In this document: positions 36,433-47,984 of the stretch, piece after piece
Numbering within the stretch: the stretch's first letter is position 1
Layout of the letters: the number at the start of each line of letters is the position of its first letter
NCBI GenBank assembly: GCA_028023455.1
Contig: JAQFVV010000228.1
Span: 1,445,591-1,509,590 of the forward strand
Direction of reading: 5' to 3'
Origin: Epiperipatus broadwayi
Taxonomy: Eukaryota > Onychophora > Udeonychophora > Euonychophora > Peripatidae
DNA length: 64,000 nt
Translations under genes and position numbers: made by a program
Notes under the pieces: model-generated
The model's input: the letters and a program-made list of their open reading frames with translations, nothing else
Database searches by the model: none
Told to the model about the DNA's origin: nothing

Positions 36433-37945
36433 AATATTAATAATTTGCAAGTATAATAAACAGACTATAGTGTAAATTAGCCACTTATATGAAAAAGATC
36501 AGACTTATATAAACAAAACCTGGTCTAAAACTAAGATTAGCAGAGTTGGACAATTAGTACATGAAAAGGGCTTGTGCAAAGTAAGCACAAAAAAAAAACT
36601 TAAAAGAGAATAAGATCTATTTAATTTTATTAACAGATTGTCAGCTATAGTAAAATATTCAATTGCCAGAAGCTTAATTGTTCCAGAAAGCATATACATA
36701 CATATATATTATAGTAACAAGAAACTGTGAGTAAAAGATTTTGTAATTAAAACATAATGTTGCATATAATATTATCCTGTGTGAGAGAAAAGCAAAACAT
36801 GCAGCAAAAGAATTAATAATAGACTATTTATTTCTTATGGAATTTCAAATTATTTATTTATTTGTATTTATTATTGTTAATTGTTTTGTTCTTAACTTGT
36901 ATTGATTTATTTTAAGTTATTGATACTCTCCTGACTGGTATCTAATTAATATCCTCATGACATTGTAATTGTTCTACAGATAATTTTGGGTTGGCAAGTT
37001 GAACCATTAAGAGTGATGAAGGGATTGTTTTGTATTTCATCTACATTAAAAAGATTTCAGGCTCAGTGTTTTTCTTTCAATGGATTAGCATATGAGTAAT
37101 TTTTATATTAAAAGTAAAGTGGAAGCTTTATTTATTTTTGATAACAGTATACTTAATGAATTCAGTTTCAAGAGTAGATATAGACATTTTTGTTTTAGTT
37201 TGTTTACAATATTATAGGTATTAGTTTATAAAATAGGATTTTTTTTAAAAAATGTATCAACAATGGAAGCATTATTTTTTAAAAAACTAATCCCACTAAC
37301 TGATGAAGGCTCTTTATATGTTACTGTTTTCATTAACTATATTTGAAGATTATTATTTTTATCAATTACATTCAGAAATTGATCACTTTCTATCATAGTG
37401 CATTTTAATAAGAAGAATTATTAGAGGAAGTATTTTTTATTTCAGCTTTTAAAAAAAGCTTACTTTGAAAGATTTAAATTGTGTTTTCTGTCTGTGGCAG
37501 TGTATGGCTTTGATATATTGAAGAATTAGCTGTCAATAAAAAGAATTGAGCATAATCGTATACAGCAACTTAATGAAAATGCTAATGAAATTAAGCACAA
37601 ATTAAACAGCAGCAGTAAATATTGTAAATGTAGTTCAACTATTTCAATAAGGATTGAAAAGGATTCACAGTCAATAACCAAAAAATATTAGGACTCCTAA
37701 GATAAATAATTCAGGAGTATTTCTATTAATAACTATAAGAATATTTAAATTAAAATTAAACATTCTGTTAAAAACACTTCTATTGAGAATACCAAGTTCT
37801 GATAATTTAATCTGTATAAGCTTTAATATAAACTGTCCTAAACTTAATACATTTTGTATATGGAAATATAATATTGAGTTATTTATTATGCATTTTGAGG
37901 TGCTTCATAAATAGTATGTCTATATTGTGATTATTATTAAGATTT
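36251..37945. other. No gene seen; (AT)n(GT)n microsatellite
   Basis: (AT)n followed by (GT)n at about 36400-36432. The minus frame at 36505-36699 has no domain. Confidence 0.55.
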
Positions 37946-38190
37946 GATGTAATTAGAAGGGATTTGAACTGTCTTTCAAGCTCCCTATACACATGACCAC
38001 ATACATGTAAAAATATGTGTGGAAGATGAAAAGCTGGACCAACTGATGAGTGCTGGTTCAGTACAAAATACATATATTGGAGATCATTTATCATTTTCAC
38101 ATGTGGTCATATATGTATTGATTGTATAAGTTAGAGTGAATATCTGTAAGGAACTTGAAAATCTGATTTCAAATACCTTTTAATTACATT
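37946..38190. repeat. Palindromic unit around a hammerhead-like fold
   Basis: The left arm (37946-38003: GATGTAATTAGAAGG, TTTCAAGCTCC, ACATGACCACATA) pairs with the right arm (38099-38190: ACATGTGGTCATAT, GGAACTTGAAA, CCTTTTAATTACATT), the right arm having about 30 extra bases. The hammerhead-like fold lies between them, as at 25.8 kb. Confidence 0.65.
38022..38098 (+). ncRNA. Type-I hammerhead-like ribozyme, copy 3 (G12 lost)
   Basis: Core CTGATGA (38043-38049) is intact. Stem II GTGCTG/CAGTAC (38050-38055 / 38059-38064) pairs in six positions with loop GTT. AAAA replaces GAAA at 38065-38068, so the catalytic G12 is missing. Stem I is CCAA against TTGG, with GAAGATGA (38022-38029) pairing TCATTTTC (38091-38098). 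It is related to the copies at 25.8 and 26.2 kb (GGCCAA / GGACCAA, TGCTG.TTCAG) and is presumably inactive. Confidence 0.65.
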
Positions 38191-39189
38191 AAATTCAGTA
38201 TAGAGTACAGATAATATACTTGTATTTAAATATTATATATTAAGGTTGCATAGATTTTGTTTTGGCATTAATACAAAGTTTTCATGCAATTTTATTAATT
38301 TTTAATAATTAGAGGAATAAATTTTTTAGCAAACCAATAAATTGTTAGAGTTTTAAAGAAATATATACAAACAAATGAGCATAAAGGTTATAGATTTGAA
38401 TTGTTATAGATGGACTTAAAGCAATGCTGAATAAATTATTTGAGATCTTTAAACAATGTGAATGTTTTAAAGTTGAATGATTATTTGATTTATATATATA
38501 ATAACTTATCATAATCTTCTCACATATAATAATATACTTTAAATTTATAGATATATCTATTGTTTATTTACTAAGATGAGGACTTTAGGGTGTATATTTG
38601 TATAAAATTAATACCATTAACAAGCATATAGACATTATATTATTCCAAATTTGAATGTGTATATTATTCGGTTTTGGATATATAAAGAATGCAGATATGG
38701 AATTCCTGCTTATTTATACTGCTATTATGATATGCATGCTTGTAGATCTGCATTCCTAACGACCTTTGTACCTTTTATTATTTACATTGTGACATTCGAT
38801 ATATTGCAGAGGAGATTCTGATGTATGATAATTAGTTTGTTGCTTCTTAATGCCTATTTGTATAAGAATGTTTAGGATGAATATATTTATGCATATATTT
38901 CAAAGCAGATAAATGTATTGTTGTTATGAAATAATGATATTAAATATCTTATTTTCATTCGCCTGATAATATTTAAATATTATGATTTGTATTAGTGTAT
39001 ATACACACATATCTTATCTTTGTTATATTGAGCTTAAATAAATGCTAGAATAAAAATAAGTTCTAAAGTTATTGCTGGCAATAAATTTACTTTATCAAAA
39101 TTGACATGTAAATATGACAAAATATTTTGGTGAGGATTTTAAACTGTAACTAAAAATCTCATTTTCATGTATAGATATTTAAATTAAAT
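38191..39189. other. No gene seen
   Basis: AT-rich; no supported feature. Confidence 0.55.
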
Positions 39190-39292
39190 GATTTTTTTTT
39201 CATGCGTCATAGCATTGGCCAGGAAGCGAACCCGCTAACCCGGAACAACTGATTGTAAGGCAGCTGTGCTGACCACTCGACCACCAATGTGC
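39190..39292 (-). mobile_element. Short tRNA-derived SINE, third copy
   Basis: Minus strand. Body: ATTGGTGGTCGAGTGGTCAG (A box), GGGTTCGCTTCC (B box), GCCAATGCTATGACGCATG and the A-tract (T9 on plus at 39192-39200). It is very close to the copies at 20.5 and 28.65 kb. No clear target duplication was found. Confidence 0.8.
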
Positions 39293-40162
39293 ACACTCAT
39301 GGTATGTGATGCATTAAAATATAATAAATCATATTACAGCTCAATCTAAATTAAGTAATATTGCCATTATAAAAATTAAATTACATACTAACAGAGTCTC
39401 ATAAAATAAAGTTATATAATTAATAATTATAAAATCTGATTTTGTAATTTATATAATTTGTTGAATACACTTTCACTGAGTTTGGCTTCCCATAGTATGC
39501 TGGATACTTGTGAATATTATTGTTAATCATTAATAAGTTATTGCAACTTTAGCACTATAACATGATAAATTTTTTTTTCAATTGTTAGTTTATAATTTTA
39601 TGTCTTATTTATTTAATATATATTATAATTATATTGTTACGTGTTGGTTTTGTAATTCACTCTTAAGAAAAATATATTGGTAGTGGTTTCATTTGTCATC
39701 ACTCATTCACATTTCTGACCATTACGATAAATATGTATTATAATGATATGAACTCAGAAGTAAATCTGGAATGATAGTTCATCATCATCAACCCCAGTCA
39801 ATGAATCAAATTCAAATTACATATTAAAGGAATAAATGAATATAATCATGAATGAGAGCATGAGAAATCAGCAAAGAACTAATTAAAGATTAAAATAAGT
39901 TCATCAGTACTACAGAGAAAAATAATAATCATTCAACATCATGAATAATCAAAAATAAAATCAAAAGTCAACTTTGTGACTTGATTTGAAGGTGGTCCAC
40001 TACAGCCCATGCTAATTATTTAGCAACTGTCAAACTTAGGACAGGAATACAATAATTTGGATACACACATTTAGTCGCTAATCCATTAAAATACAACAAT
40101 AAAAAAAATTATGCTGGGATACAGAAACATCCTGATCAACATCAATGCCCTGGTCATTTATT
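39293..40162. other. No gene seen
   Basis: AT-rich; no supported feature. Confidence 0.55.
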
Positions 40163-40415
40163 ACAATATATATATATATTAAACATTAAATCACCCCACA
40201 TGGCTAAGAAATCCAGTACCGCCCTCTGTGAACTAATATATAAATACATTAGAGTTTGTATTTGAAATAGCCAATTCAAAATTATATCATTTTGAATTGG
40301 CTATTTTGAAATACAAACTCTAATGTATTTATATATTAGTTCACAGAGGCAGTACTGGATTTCTTAACCATGTGGGGTGATTTAATGTTTAATATTTGTA
40401 TATTTATTGCAGTAT
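40163..40415. mobile_element. Near-perfect 250-bp hairpin (MITE-like)
   Basis: Left arm 40163-40278, right arm 40292-40415. The arms are almost identical reverse complements (ATTAAATCACCCCACATGG...GAAATCCAGTAC...TTTGAATTGG-type pairing) with a loop of about 12 nt. The few differences (ACCGCCCTC against GAGGCAGT) show they are no longer perfectly homogenised. There is no coding capacity, and the superfamily is unknown. Confidence 0.85.
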
Positions 40416-40734
40416 AGTGTTATGCACTGGGATTATTATATATATACACACACAAATAAAATGTTAAGATGCTTCATGAAGAGAGACAACATAGTAAAAG
40501 AAAAATTAAGCAGGAAAATTTAATAAATAGAAATAAAATGAAAATAATTAATAGCCAAGCTGCTAACATTAAAATTCAGGATTCATGGGATTTGAGTTGA
40601 TAATGTTTGCTTGCATTTTGTTTTTTGAATTGAATGGCAGTTGAGACAGATTAAGGAATTAATCAAAAGTATTGTGGATTGAAAGACTGTAAATAATAGA
40701 TAATTACCATTATATTTATTATTTTATATATAAA

Positions 40735-41435
40735 TATTATGAAAACCATTAATAATTAAGTATTTATTTATACAGCGCTATGTTGATAAATTGTAAATGT
40801 AAATTAGCGATCAGGCTAATGCACATGTGCCTTACAGATAACTATATGTAAATAATACTAACATTCTCAAACACAAGATAAAGTCTTTAGAAAAGGTAGA
40901 ATGAATCCATCTAACTTTTCGACCCAAATGTTTAAGTATGGGCAAATCTTAAGTGTTTGGATATGACAGTGTGACAATATTAAACAGTCACTTTAAATTA
41001 TTTTAATATGCTTGGATGAATGACGCTTGCAAAATTATTTAAGCTTTACTATACATCATTCTTGATTGAAATTAAACATATATAATTAAGAACTTATTTA
41101 TACAGAGCTATGTTGATAAATTGTAAATGTAAATTAGTGATCAGGCTAATGCACATGCGCCTTACAGATAACTATATGTAAATAACACTAACATTCTCAA
41201 ACACAAGCGTCATTCATCCAAGCATATTAAAATAATTTAAAGTGACTGTTTAATATTGTCAGACTCTCATATCCAAACACTTGAGATTTTCCCATACTTA
41301 AATGTTTGGGTCGAAAAGTTAGATGGATTCATTCTACCTTTTCTAAAGACTTTATCTTGTGTTTGAGAATGTTAGTATTATTTACATATAGTTATCTGTA
41401 AATGTGCATTAGCCTGAAAACCATTAATATAAATG
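40735..41435. repeat. Compound repeat: direct copy plus inverted duplication
   Basis: Block X (40755-40879) recurs directly at 41084-41207 (ACTTATTTATACAG, GCTATGTTGATAAATTGTA, ATCAGGCTAATGCACATG). Block Y (40880-41032) recurs inverted at 41204-41362 (CTTTAGAAAAGGTAGAATGA against TCATTCTACCTTTTCTAAAG), followed by an inverted part of X to about 41420. Order: X-Y-[spacer]-X-Y'-X'. Arm similarity is very high. Confidence 0.85.
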
Positions 41436-42154
41436 TAATAAGCTTAGAGCATATATATATATACTTTCTGGTATATAAAATAAAAAACAATCCCACTATC
41501 AGCTCAATATATTTTTGGTGATGAGCACACAATCGTAACTATTCATGCACTTCAAAGACTAATTTATAACAACTAGTAATAATATTCAGAATACACCTTA
41601 GTTTATATATTCCAATAATTAGATAATTGAATGCAATTCAATCTCTTGTTAATGACATTATTCTGGAATGCAATATATTACATCTCTTTTATTTTGTTTT
41701 GTTTTTTTCCTTCTAAGGAGACCACTTTGACCCTTTTTTGAATCGAAACAGTTTTTCTCTCTTTCATGATCCAAGAATACAGATGTGGATGCTGAATCTT
41801 CTTTGGGTCTTTTGTTTGTGATAGCCTATTCTAGCTTCATTGATTCCTAAATTCAATTCATGATTCCAGTTAAAATATGAGTATTGTGGAGCATGCAATT
41901 ATGAGCCTAGATTTATGTCTCTGCAAGTGAGAATTCTTGCAAAGATACCTGATGCTGAAGTAACTGAAGTTCAAAGAGATCAACTTTATTTGAGCTCACA
42001 GTAAATGGAAAGTATATTTTCTCCAAGCTAAATTGCTTTATTAAAATTATCAGACAAAATGCATTGGCTGACTATTAATATCCAAACACATGTTTTACAA
42101 TAATAGAGTCTAACCAGTTGGTTTACATGGCATACTGTAACATAGTTGTGTATA

Positions 42155-42193
<39 letters not shown>

Positions 42194-42478
42194 TTACACA
42201 AACATTCTTTCGGCCTTATCAGGCTCTGAGAAGAAAGACCATGGTGTTTCTTGATCTTAAACTCAGAGGTAAAAAGCCAATAAACTCACCACACTGGCTA
42301 ATGCGTGTTAGTGAGCAGCCCATCCATGTTCGTATACTATATGAATAATCACATAGTAATAACAGCTGCAAAGACAAGAACATATGGAATGGTCATTAGG
42401 AATTTGCCCTGATCAGTTCCTTTAAGGCCTCCAAGAGGAATCAAAGGGTCTCCTTTCAGTTAATAGCAAACTGTGATC
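41436..42478. other. No gene seen; (AT)n at about 42157-42191
   Basis: A less AT-rich stretch at 41700-42010 and another at 42210-42480 lack recognisable motifs. The second abuts the RTE relic and could be its decayed 5' part, but no endonuclease motif was found. Confidence 0.45.
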
Positions 42479-42479
42479 T

Positions 42480-44173
42480 AGCAACGAAAGTTGTAGAAGA
42501 AAATAAAAGTCTCAAGAATGTTAAACAACATTTTGACATGGGTAGGAAATATATATCTGCAATAAGAAAAAAAGATGGAATTATTACTAAAAAAAGAGAT
42601 GACATAATAAAATTGGTAGAAGATTTTTATCGCGAATTATATAGTAATAAAGAACAACTACCTCCTATAATTATTATATCTTCCGAATTGCCCAGAATTT
42701 TTAATGAAGAAGTGAGACATGCAATTAAATGTATAAAGAAAGAAAAGGCTCCAGGAAATGATGGAACAATAATTGATGTATTAAAAGAAGCAGGTGAAGA
42801 AATATAATTTTTTTTAGCAAAGTTATATACCAAATGTCTAAATGATAAAGATGTACCAGATGATTGAAAGAATGCAGTAATAATATTAATATTTTAAAAA
42901 GGTAATAAAGATGATAGTAGAAATTACAGACCTATCAGCCTTTTATCAGTTTTATATAAAATTTTTACCAAGATAATTACAACTCGTCTACAGAGAACAT
43001 TGGATTTCCACCAACCAAGAGAACAAGCTGGATTTAAAAGTAGTTTTAGTACAGTAGATCATATCCAGGTATTGAGAGAAGTTATAGAATGGACAAATGA
43101 ATATGAGTTGTCATTATGTTTTGGATTTGTAGATTATGAAAAGGCATTTGATTCTATAAACATTTCTTCAGTGACTGATTAAAGCATTGGATCATCAAGG
43201 TATAGATCCAGGATATTGTCATATTTTAAAGAATATTTATAAAAATGCAACAGCAACAATTAGATTGCATAATGATACTGGGAAAGGTGTAAGACAAGGT
43301 GACTCCATATCTCCAAAACGTTTTACAGCAGTGCTGCAAGAAGTATTTTGTGGATTAAAATGGAAAACTAAAGTAGTGAAAGTAAATGGAGATTATTTAA
43401 GTCATTTAGATTTCACAGATGATGTAGTTTTTTTTGCAAATAATGCTTCAGAGCTGCAGGAAATGTTGCAGAAGTTATCAGATGAAAGTAGGAAAGTAGG
43501 ACTAAAGATAAATGTTAAAAAGACTAAAGTAATGTTTAATCGATTTGCTCAAAATATGAAAATAAAGATTGATAATGATGAATTAGAAGAAGTTAACAGT
43601 TACAAATACCATGGTCAGATTATTAATACAGATGGAAACATAATGGAGGAAATTAATCATAGAATTAAACTTGGTTAGAGTGCTTTTGGTAGAAATAACT
43701 TGCTACTAAAAGCAAATATGCCTATGTGTTTGAAAAGGAAGGTTAACAAATGTGTTTTACCAGTTCTTACTTATGGATCTGAGACTTGGACACTTAATAG
43801 AAGAGCAATATAGAGACTTCAGACCACCCAAAGAAGTATGGAGAGATGTATGTTGGGAGTAATAAGAAGGAATTGAAAATGCAATGTATGGGTAAGAGAA
43901 CAAACAGGTGTTACTGACCTCATTGAAAAAATTAAAAAATTGAAGTGGAGTTGGGCTGGACATTTTGCTAGAAGAGATGATAACAGATGGACAGTTGAAA
44001 TTTTAAACTGGATTCCAAGAGATTGTAAAAGGCCCAGAAAGAGACCACATGTGAGATGGATAGATGAAATAAGAAAGTGTGCAGGGGTGGTGTGGAGAAG
44101 AGAAGCTAAAGATCAAAGAAGATGGATTAAACTTGGAGATACCTTCATTCTGCAGTGGATTGATAATGGTTGA
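42480..44173 (+). pseudogene. RTE-type LINE relic (reverse transcriptase, 5'-truncated)
   Basis: A fairly young non-LTR relic. N-terminal to the RT: ATKVVEENKSLKNV and MGRKYISAIRKKDG ('fw..l..lr...g'). RT: KAPGNDGT (42749), NYRPISLLSVLYKIF, REQAGFKSSFSTVDHI, FVDYEKAFDSI (motif A), KGVRQGDSISPKRFTAVLQ (motif B), then the catalytic box at 43412-43423 reading FTDD instead of FADD. C-terminal: VLPVLTYGSETWTL, WAGHFARRDDNRW and GDTFILQWIDNG (ending at 44173). This C-terminal set is typical of RTE-type endonuclease/RT proteins. There are internal stops (42805, 43180, 43676 and others) and one frameshift near 43183. The endonuclease is absent, so the copy is 5'-truncated. An (AT)n tail follows at about 44176-44191, in keeping with RTE 3' ends. 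Confidence 0.92.
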
Positions 44174-44191
44174 TGATATATATATATATAT

Positions 44192-46204
44192 AAAGGAAAG
44201 GAAATGTAGAAATAAACACAGACAAAAATTTTGTAGATATTTTTCTACATTTTCTGGAATGAGTAAAAGATTGAATAATTATGAATTTAAAATAGAAGTT
44301 TATTATAAATTAAACAGTTAAAAAGATCTAATAAATATTATTTGTAATTCTGATTTTGAATTTAAAAACAAGTAAGGTATTTTTGAAATCTTTTAATTAC
44401 TTGGTAAATTTATCTATCTAAGTAAAAATATGTATATCACACTTTGATAAAAATTTCAAACCTATTTTCAAAAGGGTTTAGAGAGATAAAAAAACAATCT
44501 GTTTTCAATTAAGGTGTTTGTATCACCTCCAACTGATTTTATAAAAGGGCTGATAAAAAATATCAGTTTAGTTTGGTATATATTTTTGAAAAGCAGCTGG
44601 ATAACAGCTAGTACAAAGTTGGCTAAAATATTTTGTGAAGTAGCTGCAGTAGTTGGTAGCTGTAGCAGAATAGATAGCTGCAGAGCTGGTTTCCAGAGTT
44701 ATACAGAATGTAAGAAAGCAGATGTTCTATAGTTCAATGGTGGAGTTTGAATTCACATGGAGGAAAAAATAACCTACTTCTTTGTGTTAATATTCATAGC
44801 TACAAATGGGTTTTGAGAAAAGAGCTTGCTGGCCTGAAGCTTACCAAATCCTAGTCTAAGCAGAACAGCTGCAAAACAACCCTTACCTGGACCATCAGTT
44901 GTTGAAGAAGTAATTATATGTATGCCAATGTATCTATATGCAGAAGAAGCACAGATAAACATATATATAGTTGGTGAGTTAATTTAAAATCTTTAAAATG
45001 ACCTTTAAAATTATAACTTAAAGTAAAACAAATCAACAATTTGGTTAATTTAAATGTCTAAAAGAAAGATATTTTATATATATTATTGAAAAAATTGTTT
45101 TTAGTAGTTTCCTAAAAAAATGACATTTTAAAAATACCAGCAAACAAATTTTCTGGGATTAAAAATCTAGGAGTAAAGATTTAATTCATTATCTTTTAAA
45201 AAATAAAGTTGATAATACTTTTTTTAAAAGAAAAAGAAAAAACTCATAAACTGATTTTTTAAAAAAAAAAACAACAACTGTAAACTATTGTTTATAATTA
45301 CTTTATGTCTTCTATAATTTTATTTATACATGTTATATTGCATGCATTTATATGAAGAATATACATTTTAATAATATTATTGTAACAAATTAAAATACGT
45401 AAACATAGCATAAGTATTTGTATTACTAAAAATATAAGTTAAAAAGTTTAATCATGTATTATTGTAGAACAATTTAAATATGTTTAGAAATTATCTGCAT
45501 ACACATGTATGTGTGTATATATATATATATATCAAGGAATGAAAAACAGATGTAAATTTTAATCATTTTTATTAAATGTCAATTCAAATATGTATTCATA
45601 TAATAAGTAAAACACTAGTTATAAAAAAATTCCATGTGTGTAATGGATAAAGTAAAAATACTTCATTAGTGGTAGTAAACCTTAATATTTCTAGGCAATA
45701 AGGAAATTTTTCTGAGTTTAAACTCCCAAGACCATTCAAAATCTACAATATTTCAGGTAAATTTAACATATATTGAACCAATTATTAACAATTGACTACA
45801 CTACACATCTTTTCTAAGATGATTTTGAATTTATAAAAACTTTTTCTTAAAAAAAATGACATTTTTAAATTATTAAAACCAATGGCTGACATAAAGCTTA
45901 TGACTAAGTGCTTGGCACTAAAACCTATTCAATCATATTGCCAACTTTATCTCATGATAAAACATATGCCAGCGTATTCAAAAACAATTTCCATGTCAGG
46001 CAATAGCAAAGATATTTCAGGTTCATTAAAGAATAAGCCAATGTGAAGTTTCAGGCCAACCAATGCAAATAACATTTAGAACCTAGATTAAAAAAAAAAT
46101 AGACATAAGTGTATCACAGTACTTCCACCTCATTAACCCACTGATCCAATGAAGTTTAGATCACTTCACCAAATGCCTCCTACATAAACAATAATATTTA
46201 GCCT
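44192..46204. other. No gene seen
   Basis: A mildly repetitive stretch at 44630-44700 (GTAGCTGCAGTAG-like motifs) and an (AT)n at 45516-45530. No domain in the short frames at 44514 or 44774. Confidence 0.5.
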
Positions 46205-46870
46205 TGTCATCTATAGTGCTCACCAACTAATAACCACAAGTTATGTATAGCCATATGCCAATAGAACACTAACTCAACTCACCCTCCCTAAATGTATTAA
46301 CAAATATCAGCATGTACTTTCATGTATTTATTTCGTAATGCTTTTGTAAAATTTATGTAAATCTAACGTGAAATATGTACCTTGTTATGCAACAATTATT
46401 CTTCCAACTTTTTTTCATCATAAAGCAAAATTGTAAACCATCATTGCATACATCATCTCATATCAAAATATATCTAAAAACTCATGTTTTGTCATATGCA
46501 ACTTATGTAACACATGAACAATAATATGACAGACATGAAAACTATAATCATTCTTATCAATAGAACCAATTTATATACTATCACATATTAATCTAACACC
46601 AATTCCAACCCCACATCCCATATATATTTTTCTTCATACTATCATGCACTTCCATGTATTTTTCTCGAGATCCCATTTAAAAAATTTGATATAAACCTAA
46701 TTTTATATATGTATCTTGCTATAAAATGATCATTATTCTTTCAATTACTGTAAATCATATTTTTTCCCTTGTCGCATGTAAGATTGTAAATCCTTATTGC
46801 ATATGTAATATCATGTATTAACTTGTATCTAAGAGCTTACGTTTTCATATGTAACTTATATAAACCTTTT
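46205..46870. repeat. Tandem pair of diverged about 330-bp units
   Basis: Unit 1 (about 46205-46535) and unit 2 (about 46536-46870) share in order: CTTTCATGTATTT / CTTCCATGTATTT, TATGTACCTTG / TATGTATCTTG, ATTATTCTT(C/T)CAA, AATTGTAAACC / GATTGTAAATCC, ATTGCATA, TATCTAA.A.CT and TCATATG(C/T)AACTTAT. No coding content. Confidence 0.65.
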
Positions 46871-47639
46871 TGAGTCTTAATGAAATTTACCTTTGAAACA
46901 ACAACTGGAAATTCTTAACAAAGACAGTTAATTTTTATTTAATTCTCTAGAAAAATATATATAAATATTATTTTTTAAAAATTTAAATCTATAAAGTACA
47001 TTTATTTTTTTATAAAGAAGTACAATTTTCTATAACAGTGAACAGGACATGCAAACATATACAATGATATATTAAATATACACTATAAATATTGATTGAA
47101 ATATATATTTATATTTAAAGTTGAATGGTTAATAAAATTTGAATAAAATCATTCAATTCAAATTCCATAGAAATATTAACCAATATGATGATGATAATGA
47201 TGATTTTTAATCTAAATACAAGTCCTCCCAACAATATTTTTAATTTTTTTTTTCTAGTAAAATGAAACTTTAAGGTGGCAAACCTTCTAGAGAGAAAGTT
47301 TACATTTAGAAAACTTATTAATTTCCAATCAGATCATTATCATTTACAAATTATTACCACTATACTCGCATGTTCCCCAATGGATTGCATAATTTCTCAG
47401 GGTTGTGGTTATTAATAATATATTGGATGTTAAAAGCATAATGTTTGGATTGAGTTCAATAAGCAAACACAAACTAAATGGATTAATAAACAAAAAAAAC
47501 ATAATTTATTAAGAATGAATACATAAATAAAGAATTGTTGTATATATACTCATAACTATTTGCATATATACAAAATATAAAAGTAATAAAATATATTTTT
47601 TAATTTCAGTTTAATTTTAAGGCCTTATAATATCTACAA

Positions 47640-47984
47640 TGATAAGATCTTACCATGTGAAATATTTAAATAGCTCCAAACCATGGTTTTCTATAGATAT
47701 CATTCTTTTAATATATTGCTGATTGTCTTCATTAATTACACCAAAGATAGTATTTTTTTCTTCTTGGGAATTGATGACATTAGAGTAATTACAGCAGCAT
47801 TGATGATGTTATATAAGGTATAATATCAGTAGGGCTTGGATAGTTCTTATGGCACTATCCATTTCTTCCTTCATGGCATTATTAAGATAGGCACTGGCTA
47901 ATTTGGGAAAACTTCAGTGTTAGCTTTTGGATCACCTGCATTTTCTGGGTGTTTTGGAAGGTGTGGTTTTTGTTGTCTTGCCAT
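47640..47984 (-). pseudogene. Possible retroelement gag-like fragment
   Basis: On minus, an ATG at 47982-47984 starts MARQQKPHLPKHPENAGDPK. After a frame change, KLANAYLNNAMKEEMDSAIR follows, and later EEKNTIFGVINEDNQQY. Base use is less AT-rich than the surroundings and the text reads like protein, but I recognise no family. An LTR-element gag is a guess. Confidence 0.3.

Noticed and set aside
42118-42348. Open frame just upstream of the RTE relic
   Set aside because: The first third is translated (AT)n; the rest lacks endonuclease motifs, so it was not joined to the RTE element.
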